This document shows, piece by piece, positions 41,694 to 51,700 of a stretch of DNA of 64,000 nucleotides (positions are counted from its first letter, which is position 1; every line of letters starts with the position of its first letter). The notes below the pieces were generated by a model. It saw only the letters and a program-made list of their open reading frames with translations, had not been told where the DNA came from and searched no databases. Source of the DNA: Aquabacter spiritensis (GTDB lineage: Bacteria; Pseudomonadota; Alphaproteobacteria; Rhizobiales; Xanthobacteraceae); contig NZ_SMAI01000015.1 in the NCBI RefSeq assembly GCF_004346185.1, positions 62,001 to 126,000 on the forward strand. Reading direction: 5' to 3'. Made by a program: the position numbers and the translations under genes.

Positions 41694-42787
41694 GCGCCGA
41701 CGACGTCCTCTCGGGCCTTCCGCTCGCCAAGCTCGACCAATTGGTCGCCCGCCACGCTGAGGTCGAGGCGATGCTGGCGGCCGGGGCGGAGGGCGAGGAA
41801 TATGTCCGGCTCGGTCGGGAATTCTCCGAACTGTCTCCGGTGGTCGAAGAGGTGCTGGCGCTGCGCGCTGCGGCACGCGACCTCGACGAGACCCGGGCCA
41901 TGATGGCCGATCCCCGGACCGAGCCCGATATGCGGGCGCTCGCCGAAAGCGAAGAGCAGCGTCTCTTGTCGGAACTGGAGCGCCTCGGCGCGGCGGTGCG
42001 GATCGCGCTCCTGCCCAAGGATGCGATGGATGCGCGCGGGGTGATCCTCGAAGTGCGCGCCGGAACCGGCGGCGACGAGGCGGCTTTGTTCGCTGGCGAT
42101 CTGTTCCGGATGTATGCCCGCTACGCCGCCGACAAGGGCTGGTCGGTGGAAATCCTGTCCGAGAGCGAGGGCACGATGGGCGGCTACAAGGAAATCATCG
42201 CTGCGATCCACGGCGCCGGCGCGTTCGCGCGGCTGAAATTCGAATCCGGCGTGCACCGCGTCCAGCGCGTCCCCGAGACCGAAGGGTCGGGGCGGATCCA
42301 CACCTCGGCTGCGACGGTGGCTGTCCTCCCTGAGGCCGAGGACGTGGATGTCGACATCAATGAGAGCGACCTGCGCATCGACGTCTACCGCGCCCAGGGC
42401 GCGGGCGGACAGCATGTCAACAAGACCGAGAGCGCGGTGCGCATCACGCATCTGCCGACGGGCATCGTCGTCGCGGTGCAGGACGAGCGCTCGCAGCACC
42501 GCAACAAGGCGCGGGCTCTGTCGCTGCTGCGCGCCCGCATGCTGGACGAGGAGCGCCAGCGCGCCGAGGCGAGCCGCGCCGCCGACCGCCGCGGCCAAGT
42601 CGGTTCCGGCGATCGGTCGGAGCGGATCCGCACCTACAATTTCCCCCAGGGCCGCGTGACCGACCATCGCATCAACCTCACTTTGTACAAGTTGGAGGAG
42701 GTGATCGCCGGGATCGCGCTGGACGATATCGTCGACGCCCTCGTCACCACCCACCAGGCGGAGCTCATGGCTTCCGCCGAGGCCTGA
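41690..42787 (+). CDS. prfA: Peptide chain release factor 1
   Basis: A 365-residue class I release factor. The universal GGQ is in [14 protein letters not shown] near residue 240; the tripeptide position reads PET (form PxT) in [19 protein letters not shown], typical of RF1, which reads UAA and UAG. The start is TTG at 41690, overlapping the ptsP stop as TTGA. No ATG or GTG lies nearby in frame before the conserved sequence, and the family length agrees. Coupled translation with ptsP is likely. Confidence 0.92.
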   Translation: MSADDVLSGLPLAKLDQLVARHAEVEAMLAAGAEGEEYVRLGREFSELSPVVEEVLALRAAARDLDETRAMMADPRTEPDMRALAESEEQRLLSELERLGAAVRIALLPKDAMDARGVILEVRAGTGGDEAALFAGDLFRMYARYAADKGWSVEILSESEGTMGGYKEIIAAIHGAGAFARLKFESGVHRVQRVPETEGSGRIHTSAATVAVLPEAEDVDVDINESDLRIDVYRAQGAGGQHVNKTESAVRITHLPTGIVVAVQDERSQHRNKARALSLLRARMLDEERQRAEASRAADRRGQVGSGDRSERIRTYNFPQGRVTDHRINLTLYKLEEVIAGIALDDIVDALVTTHQAELMASAEA

Positions 42788-42790
42788 GCC

Positions 42791-43651
42791 ATGGCGATGC
42801 GCTCCGCTTTACGGCGCGACATGGCGGCACGATTGCGCGCCGCCGGCATTCCGGGCGCGGATCTCGATGCCCGCCTATTGACCGCCCACGCCCTCGACAT
42901 TGCGGCGGCCGACCTCCTGATCGACCGGCCCGTGGCCCCGCACGAGGCGGCGCAGGCCGCGGCGTTGATGGCGCGCCGGCTGGCCGGCGAGCCGGTGGCG
43001 CGGATCCTCGGCGAAAAAGAATTCTGGAGCCTGCCCTTCGTGCTCGCGCCGGAGACGCTGGTGCCCCGTCCGGACACGGAAACCGTGGTCGAGGAGGCCC
43101 TGTCGGGCGTCTCCGACCGCTCCGCGCCGCTCTGCCTGCTCGATCTCGGCACGGGAAGCGGCGCGATCCTCGCGGCGCTTCTGACCGAGCTTCCAGGGGC
43201 TTTCGGCATCGGGGTGGACCGGGCGTTCGGCGCGGCCCGCGTGGCGCGCGACAATCTGGCGCGTCTCGGCCTCGGCGCCCGGACTGCGATCCTCGTCGGC
43301 GATTGGGCGGGGGCGCTCAAGCCGCGGTTCGACCTGGTGGTCTCGAATCCCCCTTATATCCGCAGCGACGCGATTGCCGGCCTCGACCGGGAGGTGCGGG
43401 AGCACGATCCGATCGACGCGCTCGATGGCGGCGCGGACGGGCTCCAAGCCTATCAGGCGATCGCACGAGACCTTCCGCGCCTGCTGGCACCTGGCGGACG
43501 TGTGGTGCTCGAACTCGGGGTCGGACAGGAAGATGCAGTGTCGGCATTGCTCGCGCAGTCCGGCCTCACGGTGTCGGCGGCGGCGCGGCGCGACCTCTCG
43601 GGCATTGCGCGCGCGCTTTCGGCCACGCTGCCGCTGGACGCGCCGGCTTGA
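42791..43651 (+). CDS. prmC: Release factor glutamine methyltransferase
   Basis: A 286-residue N5-glutamine methyltransferase. A helical N-terminal domain (residues 1-80) is followed by the SAM-binding domain with LLDLGTGSGAILAALL and the substrate-glutamine motif NPPYIRSD. It methylates the Gln of the GGQ motif in RF1 and RF2. It starts 3 bp after the prfA stop, the conserved prfA-prmC pair. Confidence 0.94.
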   Translation: MAMRSALRRDMAARLRAAGIPGADLDARLLTAHALDIAAADLLIDRPVAPHEAAQAAALMARRLAGEPVARILGEKEFWSLPFVLAPETLVPRPDTETVVEEALSGVSDRSAPLCLLDLGTGSGAILAALLTELPGAFGIGVDRAFGAARVARDNLARLGLGARTAILVGDWAGALKPRFDLVVSNPPYIRSDAIAGLDREVREHDPIDALDGGADGLQAYQAIARDLPRLLAPGGRVVLELGVGQEDAVSALLAQSGLTVSAAARRDLSGIARALSATLPLDAPA

Positions 43652-44349
43652 GCAACGCCAACGAAACGCCGTGGAAACGGCCACGAAAAAATCGCTTGGA
43701 AGGGCGCGGCGAACTGGCTAGTGTCCTGTCCTAGGAGTCGAACCGATGCTTCGGCCGGTGGGAAGGACCACAGGGCTGGGGCGCGCTCCCGAAATCTGAA
43801 ACGGATCATTCGGGTGTGCGAGGGGCAAGGCGGTGGCGCGCCGGGATCGTGCCGCGCGCTCCTTGACGGGACGATCACATTGCCAAGTCGCACGCGGGGC
43901 CGGAAGCGGTCGCACGTCGGGCGGGGGCTGACCGCGCGGAAGCGCGGAGCGGGGCGGATGGTCGAACGGATCCTTATTCTTCTCGAGGTGACGCACCGGG
44001 CGCTTCCCGGGCGGGTGGGTGCAGCCTGCCCGCAGTGTGCCGCCCCCGATTCAAGTGCTTGAATATGGTTGTCCTGCATCGCATCGATCTGGGGACCATG
44101 TGCGGAGCCGGGCTCGCGCAGGACAGACTGCTCGGGCGTCCGGTACCAGAATTGAACGACGGGCCCATCTGCCGGCCGGACGATGCCATCCGGATGGAAC
44201 GGGTTCCAGCGGCCAGGGACGTCGCCTGCGGTCGAGAGCCGGTGCGCCACGTCTTGTCTTACCCGGCACCGGCAGGCGGCCTCGGTCGCTGCGCTTTTGC
44301 CGGCAGCTAACCGGTGGCGATGCCGCCGAGCGAGTAGAGAACGATCCAG
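43652..44349. other. Long gap between prmC and the DUF4167 gene
   Basis: Nearly 700 bp without a gene I can defend. A 92-codon frame on the plus strand (44035-44310) and an open antisense frame exist, but neither has a ribosome-binding site or known family. The antisense frame does read smoothly (VVQFWYRTPEQSVL; AHGPQIDAMQDNHI), so a small unknown gene is not excluded. An inverted repeat lies at 44049-44064. A leader or structured RNA is another possibility; I recognise none of the standard small RNAs. Confidence 0.5.
44049..44064. repeat. Inverted repeat ATTCAAG-TG-CTTGAAT
   Basis: Perfect 7-bp arms around TG, AT-rich within a GC-rich gap, 286 bp upstream of the DUF4167 start. It resembles a regulator-binding palindrome, but no regulator can be named. 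Confidence 0.4.
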
Positions 44350-45438
44350 ATGAGAAATGGTCAGCAGAAGCGCATGCGCGGTCGGAACAACAACCGCCGT
44401 GGCTCCAATCCCCTGACGCGGGTTTACGAATCGAACGGTCCCGACGTGAAAGTGCGTGGCACCGCTCACCATATCGCCGAAAAATACCAGCAGCTCGCGC
44501 GGGATTCCCACTCCTCCGGGGATTACGTGGCGGCCGAGAATTATTATCAGCACGCCGAGCATTATCTGCGGCTCATCGCATCGCTGCAGGCGCAGTTCGC
44601 GCCTCAGCAGGGCTTCGGGCGTTCCGACGACGACCTCGACGACGATGACGGCGACGACGCGTCCGGCCTGGAATCGCCGCAGCCCTATCAGCGCGAGACC
44701 TTCCAGCCACGCGAGCCGTTCCAGCAGCGGGATGCGTATCAGCCGCGCGAACAATATGCGCCGCGTGAGCCCCGCCAGGCCCGCGACGACCGGGGTCAGC
44801 GCGACGATCGGGGTCAGCGGGACGACCGGGGTCAGCGGGACGACCGGGGCCAGCGGGACGATCGGGGTCAGCGGGACGATCGTGGCCAACGGGATGATCG
44901 CGGCCCGCGTGAAGATCGCGCGCCGCGCATGGAAGGTGGCCGGGACACGCGCCAGAACGCCCAACCCCGCCGCCCGCGCGGCGAGGAGGAGACGGGCGAA
45001 GGCGCGCCGCAGCGCGAATATCGCGGGCGCCGCGAGGATGAGGGAAGCGGCTTTCAGCCGCGCCCGCCGCGCGAGGAGCGTGCCCCGCGTCCCGAACGGG
45101 CCGAGCGTCCTGAACGTGTGGAGCGTCCGGAGCGGGCCGAGCGGGTGAACGAGCGTCCCGAGAGATTGGCCCCGCAGGACGAGCCGCCGCTCGGCCTGCC
45201 CTCTTTCATCACGGGAGGCCTCCGGCCCGAAGGACGTGAGCCCGTGGTCGAAGCCGAACGGGTCGAGGCGGCGCCGGTCGAGGCGACGCCGGCCGCAGCT
45301 GCGGCGCCGGAAGGCGAGGATGCCGTGGCGAGCGCACCCGTCGCCCGCCGCCGTCGGGCCCGTTATCGCCGGGCTGAGCCCGCGGAGGGGGCAGAAGAAG
45401 CAACAGCGGCCGCCGAGCAGCCGTCTTTCGGAGAATAA
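44350..45438 (+). CDS. DUF4167 domain protein with arginine-rich repeats
   Basis: A 362-residue protein. The N-terminal DUF4167 domain (MRNGQQKRMRGRNNNRRGSN; residues 1-85, including YVAAENYYQHAEHYLRL) is nearly invariant in Alphaproteobacteria and always near prmC. The rest is disordered and strongly charged: an RDDRGQ hexapeptide array at about residues 145-192, an Arg/Glu/Pro-rich stretch, and an Ala/Glu tail. The N-terminus suggests RNA or ribosome binding, but the function is unknown. It has its own upstream region and converges on the pantothenate kinase gene. Confidence 0.87.
   Translation: MRNGQQKRMRGRNNNRRGSNPLTRVYESNGPDVKVRGTAHHIAEKYQQLARDSHSSGDYVAAENYYQHAEHYLRLIASLQAQFAPQQGFGRSDDDLDDDDGDDASGLESPQPYQRETFQPREPFQQRDAYQPREQYAPREPRQARDDRGQRDDRGQRDDRGQRDDRGQRDDRGQRDDRGQRDDRGPREDRAPRMEGGRDTRQNAQPRRPRGEEETGEGAPQREYRGRREDEGSGFQPRPPREERAPRPERAERPERVERPERAERVNERPERLAPQDEPPLGLPSFITGGLRPEGREPVVEAERVEAAPVEATPAAAAAPEGEDAVASAPVARRRRARYRRAEPAEGAEEATAAAEQPSFGE
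44782..44925 (+). repeat. 18-bp tandem repeat encoding RDDRGQ
   Basis: Eight consecutive 18-bp units inside the DUF4167 gene: six code for RDDRGQ, followed by RDDRGP and REDRAP. Units differ mainly at synonymous positions. Copy number likely varies between strains by replication slippage in multiples of six residues, without frameshift. Confidence 0.85.
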
Positions 45439-45466
45439 GCGCGCGACGCTTATGCCGGAAATGAAG

Positions 45467-45497
45467 TCGGGCGGAATCGCGACGCGGTTCCGCCCGA
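45467..45497. terminator. Hairpin between convergent DUF4167 and coaA genes
   Basis: TCGGGCGGAA and TTCCGCCCGA form a perfect 10-bp stem with an 11-nt loop in the 104-bp convergent gap. The absence of a U-tract leaves it a probable bidirectional, possibly Rho-assisted, terminator. Confidence 0.5.
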
Positions 45498-45542
45498 TTG
45501 CGTCGCGGGGCGGGAGCGCAAAGGTCGCGCCCTCCCACACCG

Positions 45543-46526
45543 TCAGAGTTTGCGGAGGCTGACCTCGGCGACCTCGTGGTCGCCGGCTTTGCGCAGGATG
45601 AGGTCCGCGCGCTGCCGTGTCGGCAGGACGTTTTCCTGTAGGTTCGGCAGGTTGATGCGGTTCCAGATCGACAGCGCCGTGGCGCGCGCCTCGGCATCGG
45701 TCAGCTTCGAATAGCGATGGAAGTAGGACAGGGGATCGCGGAATGCGGTTTCCCGCAACCGCATGAAGCGCTCGACATACCAGCGCTCCAGAACCTCGTC
45801 GTCGGCATCGATATAGACCGAGAAATCGAAGAAGTCGGAGACGAAGGGGATGCCCGTCCCGTCGCGCGGCGGCCGCCCGGTCTGCAGCACGTTCAGCCCT
45901 TCGACGATCAGAATGTCCGGGCGGTCCACTTCGACGCTCTGATCGGGCATCACGTCATAGAAGAAGTGGCTGTAGAGCGGGGCGCGCACCGGCCGGCGGC
46001 CGGCCTTGATGTCGGTGAGGAAGCGCAGCAGCAGGGGCAGATCGTAGCTTTCCGGGAACCCCTTCTTCTCCATCAGCCCCTCGCGCTCCAGCACGGCATT
46101 GGGCAGGAGAAAGCCGTCGGTGGTCACGAGGTCGACCTTGGGCGTGTTCGGCCATCGGGCGAGCAACGCCTGGAGCACGCGGGCGGTGGTCGACTTGCCG
46201 GCCGCGACCGATCCGGCGACGCCGATAATATAGGGCATCTTCCCGTCGCCATTGGTGTGGCCATGGTCGAGGAAGTGGCTCATCGCGCGGAACAGCTTCT
46301 GGGTCGCGCCGACATAGAGCGAGAGCAGGCGGGACAGCGGGAGGTAGATTTCCTCCACCTCGTTCATGGACAGGCTGTCGTTCAGCCCTTGGAGCCGGGC
46401 GATCTCGTCGGGCCGCAGCGTCATGGGCGTGTCCTGGCGGAGCGTCGCCCATTCGTCGCGCAGGAAGGTCCGATACGGCGAAAGGCCATAGCCGACGCGC
46501 TGGTCCATCATCTGCTTTCCCGGCAT
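45543..46526 (-). CDS. coaA: Pantothenate kinase (type I)
   Basis: A 327-residue bacterial type I pantothenate kinase. The P-loop is [12 protein letters not shown] near residue 105, followed by [15 protein letters not shown] and [11 protein letters not shown], which form the substrate site. It phosphorylates pantothenate, the first and regulated step of coenzyme A synthesis. The start is chosen at 46526 ([20 protein letters not shown]), preceded by GAGG and just 5 bp beyond the hisE stop. It ends the his operon direction, as in many relatives. Confidence 0.93.
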   Translation of the reverse strand: MPGKQMMDQRVGYGLSPYRTFLRDEWATLRQDTPMTLRPDEIARLQGLNDSLSMNEVEEIYLPLSRLLSLYVGATQKLFRAMSHFLDHGHTNGDGKMPYIIGVAGSVAAGKSTTARVLQALLARWPNTPKVDLVTTDGFLLPNAVLEREGLMEKKGFPESYDLPLLLRFLTDIKAGRRPVRAPLYSHFFYDVMPDQSVEVDRPDILIVEGLNVLQTGRPPRDGTGIPFVSDFFDFSVYIDADDEVLERWYVERFMRLRETAFRDPLSYFHRYSKLTDAEARATALSIWNRINLPNLQENVLPTRQRADLILRKAGDHEVAEVSLRKL

Positions 46527-46531
46527 CCGAC

Positions 46532-46855
46532 TCAGCCTCGCGCCGCCTTTTCCGCCAGTCCGGATTGCCGGGTGCGTCGCCCCAACTCGGCATGCACCTC
46601 CTCCAGGGCGATCCCGCGCGCATGGAGCAGCACGGCAAGATGATACAGCAGGTCGGCGGTTTCGCCGACCATTGCCGCGTGGTCCCCCGACAAAGCGGCG
46701 ATCACCGTCTCCACGGCTTCCTCGCCCAGCTTCTGCGCGCATTTCGCGACGCCCTTGTCGAGCAGGGAGCGGGTATAAGAGGACCCGGCATCGGCGGCCG
46801 CCCGCTCCGCGACGATGCGCTGGAGCTCCTGGAGGGTGACGTGCGCCTCAGCCAT
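46532..46855 (-). CDS. hisE: Phosphoribosyl-ATP pyrophosphatase
   Basis: A 107-residue all-alpha NTP-pyrophosphohydrolase. [13 protein letters not shown] and [13 protein letters not shown] carry the acidic metal ligands. It removes pyrophosphate from phosphoribosyl-ATP, the second step of histidine synthesis. It lies 12 bp after hisF and 5 bp before the kinase gene. Confidence 0.94.
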   Translation of the reverse strand: MAEAHVTLQELQRIVAERAAADAGSSYTRSLLDKGVAKCAQKLGEEAVETVIAALSGDHAAMVGETADLLYHLAVLLHARGIALEEVHAELGRRTRQSGLAEKAARG

Positions 46856-46867
46856 GTTCCGCTCCCG

Positions 46868-47644
46868 TCACAGGTCGAGCCGGACCGGGAGGCCGGCCGC
46901 GGCAAGACACTCCTTGGCCTCGCGCACCGTAAAGGCGCCGAAATGGAAGATCGAAGCGGCGAGAACCGCCGAGGCCCCGCCGTCCCGGATGCCCGCCACC
47001 ATGTGGTCCAGCGTGCCCACCCCGCCCGAGGCGATCACCGGAACATGCACCGCATCGGCAACCGCGCGGGTCAGCGCGGTGTCGAAGCCGAGGCCGGTGC
47101 CGTCGCGGTCCATCGAGGTCAACAGGATTTCCCCGGCGCCGAGGTCCACGACCTCGCGGGCAAACTCCACCGCGTCGAGGCCGGTCGGCTTGCGTCCGCC
47201 ATGGGTGAAGATCTCCCAACGGTCGCTTTCCCCAGGGGCACTCACCTTCTTGGCGTCGATGGCGACGACGATGCATTGCTCGCCGAACTTCTCCGCGGCT
47301 TCTCCCACGAAGGCGCGGCGGTTCACGGCGGCGGTGTTGATGGAGACCTTGTCGGCACCGGCATGAAGCAGCGTGCGCACATCATCCACGGTGCGCACCC
47401 CGCCGCCGACCGTCAACGGCATGAAGCATTGCTCGGCGGTGCGCTGCACGACATCGAGGATGGTGCCGCGATCCTCGTGGCTGGCCGTGATGTCGAGGAA
47501 GGTGAGTTCGTCGGCGCCGGCCGCATCATAGGCCCGCGCCGCTTCCACGGGATCGCCGGCATCGCGGAGGTCGACGAATTGGACGCCTTTGACGACGCGG
47601 CCGTCCTTGACGTCGAGGCAAGGAATGACGCGGACTTTCAACAT
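46868..47644 (-). CDS. hisF: Imidazole glycerol phosphate synthase, cyclase subunit
   Basis: A 258-residue TIM barrel. The first catalytic aspartate is in [15 protein letters not shown] near residue 11 and the second in [14 protein letters not shown] near 130; phosphate-binding [10 protein letters not shown] follows. With HisH it closes the imidazole ring, releasing AICAR. The start lies 2 bp after the hisA stop. Confidence 0.95.
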   Translation of the reverse strand: MLKVRVIPCLDVKDGRVVKGVQFVDLRDAGDPVEAARAYDAAGADELTFLDITASHEDRGTILDVVQRTAEQCFMPLTVGGGVRTVDDVRTLLHAGADKVSINTAAVNRRAFVGEAAEKFGEQCIVVAIDAKKVSAPGESDRWEIFTHGGRKPTGLDAVEFAREVVDLGAGEILLTSMDRDGTGLGFDTALTRAVADAVHVPVIASGGVGTLDHMVAGIRDGGASAVLAASIFHFGAFTVREAKECLAAAGLPVRLDL

Positions 47645-47646
47645 GC

Positions 47647-48384
47647 TCAGCGGCCCGCCACGAGGCCGAGCGCGGCCTGCGGATCGAGCCGTCCGTCATA
47701 GAGCGCGCGCCCGGTGATCGCGCCGGCCAGCTTGCGCGCCCTGGGCTCCAGCAGGGCTTCCACGTCCTTCAGCGAGGCGAGACCACCCGAGGCGATGACC
47801 GGGATCGTGACCGCGTCGGCGAGCGCGACAGTGGCCTCGATATTGAGGCCCTTCATCAGTCCGTCGCGGGCGATGTCGGTATAGATCAGGGCCGCCACGC
47901 CGGCGTCCTCGAACCGGCGCGCGATGTCGTGCGCCGGCACGTCCGACGTCTCGGCCCAGCCCTGCACCGCCACCCGACCGTCGCGCGCGTCGAGCCCGAC
48001 CGCGACCCGGCCCGGATGCGCGCGCGCCGCCTGCTTCACGAGGTCCGGATCGCGCACCGCCGCGGTGCCGAGGATGACGCGGGTCACGCCCTTTTCGAGC
48101 CAGGCCTCGATCGTGGCGAGATCGCGGATGCCGCCGCCGAGCTGAACCGGGATCGATACGGTTTCCAAAATCCGCTCCACCGCCGCCGCGTTCACCGGGC
48201 GGCCGGCAAAGGCGCCGTCGAGATCGACCAGATGGAGATAGCGGAAGCCGATCGCCTCGAATTCCGCCGCTTGGCCGGCGGGGTCGCGGTTGAACACGGT
48301 GGCGCGCGCCATGTCGCCCTGTTCCAGGCGCACGGCGAGGCCGTCCTTCAGATCGATGGCGGGAAACAGGATCACGGGTGCCAC
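47647..48384 (-). CDS. hisA: ProFAR isomerase (HisA)
   Basis: A 245-residue TIM barrel. [19 protein letters not shown] holds the first catalytic Asp and [12 protein letters not shown] the second; [12 protein letters not shown] is a phosphate site. It performs the Amadori rearrangement before HisF/HisH. Its start overlaps the hisH end by 13 bp. Confidence 0.95.
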   Translation of the reverse strand: MAPVILFPAIDLKDGLAVRLEQGDMARATVFNRDPAGQAAEFEAIGFRYLHLVDLDGAFAGRPVNAAAVERILETVSIPVQLGGGIRDLATIEAWLEKGVTRVILGTAAVRDPDLVKQAARAHPGRVAVGLDARDGRVAVQGWAETSDVPAHDIARRFEDAGVAALIYTDIARDGLMKGLNIEATVALADAVTIPVIASGGLASLKDVEALLEPRARKLAGAITGRALYDGRLDPQAALGLVAGR

Positions 48385-49019
48385 TTCAGGAAATTGGCGA
48401 GAAGCGCAAGGCCCAGCGTCTGGCTCTTCTCGGGATGAAACTGGGTTCCGGCCACATTGTCACGCGCGACGACGGCGGTGAGCGTGCCGCCATAGTCGGT
48501 GGTCGCCACGAGATCGTCCGGGTCGGCGAGCCGCATGTGGTAGGAATGGACGAAATAAGCGTGCAGCCCGTCGCCTCCGGTCGGGATGCCGGCGAGAAGC
48601 GGGTGGGGGCGCGCGAGGGTGAGCGTGTTCCATCCCATGTGCGGGATCTTCAGGGCCGGATCTGACGGCGCGATGCGATCGACCACGCCGCCGATCCAGC
48701 CGAGGCCGGAATGCGCGCCGTGTTCGAGGCCGGTCTCGGCAAGGAGCTGGAGACCGACGCAGATGCCGAGAAAGGGGCGGCCCTTTTCATGTACCGCCTC
48801 GTCCAGCGCCGCCACCATTCCGGGAACCGCATGGAGCCCCCTTCGGCAATCGGCGAATGCGCCGACGCCGGGAAGGACGATGCGGTCGGCGGTGCGCACC
48901 ACGTCCGGGTCGCTGGTCACGGCCACCCGGGCGGCTCCGGTCTGCGCCGCCGCCCGCTCCAGCGCCTTGGCGGCCGAATGCAGGTTTCCCGAGCCGTAAT
49001 CGACGATCGCGACGGTCAT
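48372..49019 (-). CDS. hisH: Imidazole glycerol phosphate synthase, glutaminase subunit
   Basis: A 215-residue class I glutamine amidotransferase. The nucleophilic cysteine is in [13 protein letters not shown] near residue 87 and the His/Glu pair in FHPEKSQ near 198. It feeds ammonia to HisF. Its start overlaps the DUF2628 gene end by 4 bp. Confidence 0.95.
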   Translation of the reverse strand: MTVAIVDYGSGNLHSAAKALERAAAQTGAARVAVTSDPDVVRTADRIVLPGVGAFADCRRGLHAVPGMVAALDEAVHEKGRPFLGICVGLQLLAETGLEHGAHSGLGWIGGVVDRIAPSDPALKIPHMGWNTLTLARPHPLLAGIPTGGDGLHAYFVHSYHMRLADPDDLVATTDYGGTLTAVVARDNVAGTQFHPEKSQTLGLALLANFLKWHP

Positions 49020-49501
49020 GAGGGACGCGGCTCCATGAAGGAGCCGATCACGCCCACCTGGCCGCCACCGGGGCGGCCGGCGGGACGCGGCGCAGCCTGC
49101 AAGGGCGTGGGCCGCTGAGGGGGCGCGGCCGCATCGAGGTCGCGCGCAAAGAAGCGCCGCTCCGCGGCGTCACGGTCGCGCGCCACCACGGCGCCGGCCT
49201 CACGATAGCCGATGCGGCGCAGTTTCCAGGCGCGCAGGGCCGGCAATTCCAATGCGACGATCAAGTGGAGGCCGGCTGTGATCGCGAATTCCAAGAGAGC
49301 CGGCATCCCGATCAGGCGCGCGGCCGCCTCGCTCGCTCCGGCGATCAATGCGTAAGCGAGCAGCGCCAGCCACAGCCGGAAGCGCAGCAAAGCCAGCGGC
49401 GCAAACAGCAGGGCGGCGAAGGACAGTCCCTCGCGGACGAACACCGCGTTTCCGCCCCGGTCCGTGACCGTCGGCTTGATGAATACGTTCCAGATCGCCA
49501 T
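49016..49501 (-). CDS. DUF2628 membrane protein in the his operon
   Basis: A 161-residue protein. It starts [20 protein letters not shown] and has two or three hydrophobic helices ([35 protein letters not shown]) followed by a disordered Pro/Arg-rich tail. DUF2628 proteins sit between hisB and hisH in many Hyphomicrobiales. Their function is unknown. The stop overlaps the hisH start by 4 bp. Confidence 0.85.
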   Translation of the reverse strand: MAIWNVFIKPTVTDRGGNAVFVREGLSFAALLFAPLALLRFRLWLALLAYALIAGASEAAARLIGMPALLEFAITAGLHLIVALELPALRAWKLRRIGYREAGAVVARDRDAAERRFFARDLDAAAPPQRPTPLQAAPRPAGRPGGGQVGVIGSFMEPRPS

Positions 49502-49525
49502 GCCCGTCTCCGTCCGACCTCTCGG

Positions 49526-50119
49526 TCACACCCCCAGGGCGCCCTTGGTGGATGGAATTTCGCCGGCCGCCGCAGGGTCGATGGCGAGCGCCGTGCGCAA
49601 TGCCCGGGCGAGCCCCTTGAAGCAACTTTCGGCGATGTGGTGGCTGTTCTCCCCGTAGAGGGTCTCGACATGCAGCGTCACCCCCGCATTCGAGGCGAAG
49701 GCCTGGAAAAATTCCCGCACCAGCTCGGTATCGAAGGTGCCGATCTGCGGCGTAGGAAACCGCGTCCGGAACACCAGGAAGGGACGGCCCGAAACGTCGA
49801 GCGCGACGCGCGTCAAGGTCTCATCCATCGGCAGGTGCACATCGGCATAGCGCACGATGCCGCGCATGTCGCCGAGCGCGCGCCGCACGGCTTGGCCGAG
49901 CACGATGCCGACATCCTCGGTCGTGTGGTGAAAGTCGACATGGAGGTCGCCTTCGGCCGTCACATCGAGATCGAACCGGGCGTGGCGGGCGAGCAGATCC
50001 AGCATGTGATCGAGGAAGCCGATCCCGGTAGACGCGCGCGACCGACCCGTCCCGTCGAGGTCGAGGGACAGGCGCACTTTCGTCTCTTTGGTTTCGCGAA
50101 CGATTTCGGCTGTCCGCAT
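49526..50119 (-). CDS. hisB: Imidazoleglycerol-phosphate dehydratase
   Basis: A 197-residue monofunctional dehydratase. The manganese-binding histidine motifs are [23 protein letters not shown] and [18 protein letters not shown]. It dehydrates imidazole glycerol phosphate. It is the first gene of the left-reading his operon; its promoter must lie in 50120-50245, facing the membrane protein gene. GGAGG precedes the ATG by a short spacer. Confidence 0.95.
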   Translation of the reverse strand: MRTAEIVRETKETKVRLSLDLDGTGRSRASTGIGFLDHMLDLLARHARFDLDVTAEGDLHVDFHHTTEDVGIVLGQAVRRALGDMRGIVRYADVHLPMDETLTRVALDVSGRPFLVFRTRFPTPQIGTFDTELVREFFQAFASNAGVTLHVETLYGENSHHIAESCFKGLARALRTALAIDPAAAGEIPSTKGALGV

Positions 50120-50245
50120 GGAAGTCCTCCAAGGCCGCGCCTTCTAGCAGGTCGCGTGGTGCAACGCCATATGGCCGCGCGATGACGCTCTCGCGCCTTG
50201 CAGGACGCCGGCCGACATCCTACACGGCCATGAGGCGGGGGCGAG

Positions 50246-50833
50246 ATGACGACCGGACACGATCCGCAGGTCTATTTTCATGTGCGCGTGGTCATGGGCA
50301 TGGTCCTGGGCCTGAGCGTCGCGCGGCTGCTCAGCGGCTTCGCCAAATTCATCCAGCATCCGCAGGAGCATCAGGCCAACCCGCTGCATCTCGGCTGGGC
50401 CGCGAGCACCCTTCTCGGCTGCGTGCTGTTCTGGTGGTGGGAATACCGGCTCGCCGAAATTGGCACCTGGACCTTCTTCATCTACCTGTTCGTGCTCATC
50501 TATTGCAGCCTGTTCTATTTTATGTGCGTGATCCTGTTTCCGGATCATCTCGGGGAATATCCCAGCTATCGCGCCTATTTTTACGCCAAACGCCCTTGGT
50601 TCTTCGGCATCCTCGCCTTCTCGTACGTCATGGATGTCGGCGACACGTTTCTGAAGGGACAGGATTATGTCGCGATGGTGGGGCTGGTGGATGGCGTCGA
50701 GGCGGCGGTCATGGGGGCGGGGTGCCTCGTCGCCATGCGGACGCGGAACCCGAACTTCCACGGCGCTTTCCTTATTCTGACGCTGGTGGGCCAGTGCTTT
50801 TGGATCGGCTGGCTCCTCAATCCCACGAGCTGA
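50246..50833 (+). CDS. Uncharacterised multi-pass membrane protein
   Basis: A 195-residue protein with about five hydrophobic segments (VVMGMVLGLSVARLL; TFFIYLFVLIYCSLFYFMCV; GAFLILTLVGQCFWIGWLL). It resembles small membrane proteins annotated only as hypothetical in this group; I cannot name a family. It begins divergently from hisB and is followed 27 bp later by the hydrolase gene, with which it may be co-transcribed. Confidence 0.75.
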   Translation: MTTGHDPQVYFHVRVVMGMVLGLSVARLLSGFAKFIQHPQEHQANPLHLGWAASTLLGCVLFWWWEYRLAEIGTWTFFIYLFVLIYCSLFYFMCVILFPDHLGEYPSYRAYFYAKRPWFFGILAFSYVMDVGDTFLKGQDYVAMVGLVDGVEAAVMGAGCLVAMRTRNPNFHGAFLILTLVGQCFWIGWLLNPTS

Positions 50834-50860
50834 CACCGAGACCCGAGCGGGAGGCTGCCG

Positions 50861-51655
50861 ATGGACCGCTTCGCATCCAATGACGGGATCGACCTCGCTT
50901 ATGATCTGGAGGGACGTGGCCCGCCGCTGCTGATCATTGGCGGGCTCGCCGCCGACCGCATCTTCTGGGCGCTCGCCCGGCCGCTCCTGTCCGATTTCAC
51001 CACGCTGTGTTTCGACAATCGCGATGCCGGCGCGAGCGGGCGCGCCGAAAGCGCGTACAACGTCGCCGACATGGCGCGCGACGCTTTGGCGGTGATGGAC
51101 GCGGCCGGCTGGGAAAAGGCCCATGTGCTCGGCCATTCGCTCGGCGGGGCGATCGCGCAGGAACTCGCCCTCCTGGCGCCGGAGCGGGTGGACAGCCTGA
51201 TCCTCGCCAACACGCTCGCGCATCAGGACGGCTATACGCGCGGCCTGCTCGCCCTTTTGACCCGGCTGCGGCGCGAACTGGCGGACGAGGTGACCTTCGT
51301 CTCGACACTGGCGACCTTCACCCTCGGGCGCGCGACCTTGGCGACCGCCTCGCTGGACGCCATCGCGCGGCAGGCGCTCGCCACGAGCCCGCTTCAGGAA
51401 ATTGCCGCGTTCGAGCGGCAGGCGGCGGCGTGCCGCGGGGTCGATACCCTCGCCCGGATCGGTGCCATTCAGGCCCGCACCCTCGTCCTGGCGACCCCCG
51501 ACGACCGTTTTTTCGCGCCGGTTTTCGCCCGCCGTATCGCGGATGCGATCCCCGGCGCACGCCTCCAGGACATTCCCTTGTCCGGCCATTGCCCGATGAT
51601 CGAGGTCCCCGACGCCTTCGCCAAGGCGGTGCGCGATTTCCTCGTCGTGGCATGA
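50861..51655 (+). CDS. Alpha/beta-fold hydrolase
   Basis: A 264-residue hydrolase. The nucleophile elbow GHSLGG is near residue 93, the acid is in LATPDDRFFAP and the catalytic histidine in SGHCPMIEVP near the end, giving a full triad. It resembles 3-oxoadipate enol-lactonase-like and epoxide-hydrolase-like proteins, but nothing identifies the substrate. It lies 46 bp upstream of hslV and 27 bp after the membrane-protein gene. Confidence 0.85.
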   Translation: MDRFASNDGIDLAYDLEGRGPPLLIIGGLAADRIFWALARPLLSDFTTLCFDNRDAGASGRAESAYNVADMARDALAVMDAAGWEKAHVLGHSLGGAIAQELALLAPERVDSLILANTLAHQDGYTRGLLALLTRLRRELADEVTFVSTLATFTLGRATLATASLDAIARQALATSPLQEIAAFERQAAACRGVDTLARIGAIQARTLVLATPDDRFFAPVFARRIADAIPGARLQDIPLSGHCPMIEVPDAFAKAVRDFLVVA

Positions 51656-51700
51656 GGAGCGTTGCGTCCCGGCCGGAACGACTTAAGTAAAGGCTCCGCC

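Noticed and set aside
44035-44310. A 91-codon plus-strand frame before the DUF4167 gene
   Set aside because: No ribosome-binding site, high Pro/Arg/Gly by composition, no known family.
44782-44925. Regular 18-bp repeats considered as a CRISPR array
   Set aside because: Units are contiguous with no spacers and stay in frame as coding sequence.
43453-45540. A 695-codon minus-strand frame across prmC, the gap and the DUF4167 gene
   Set aside because: Most of it is a shadow of well-supported genes. Only the piece over the 43652-44349 gap looks at all protein-like; it is reported as an open question instead of a gene.
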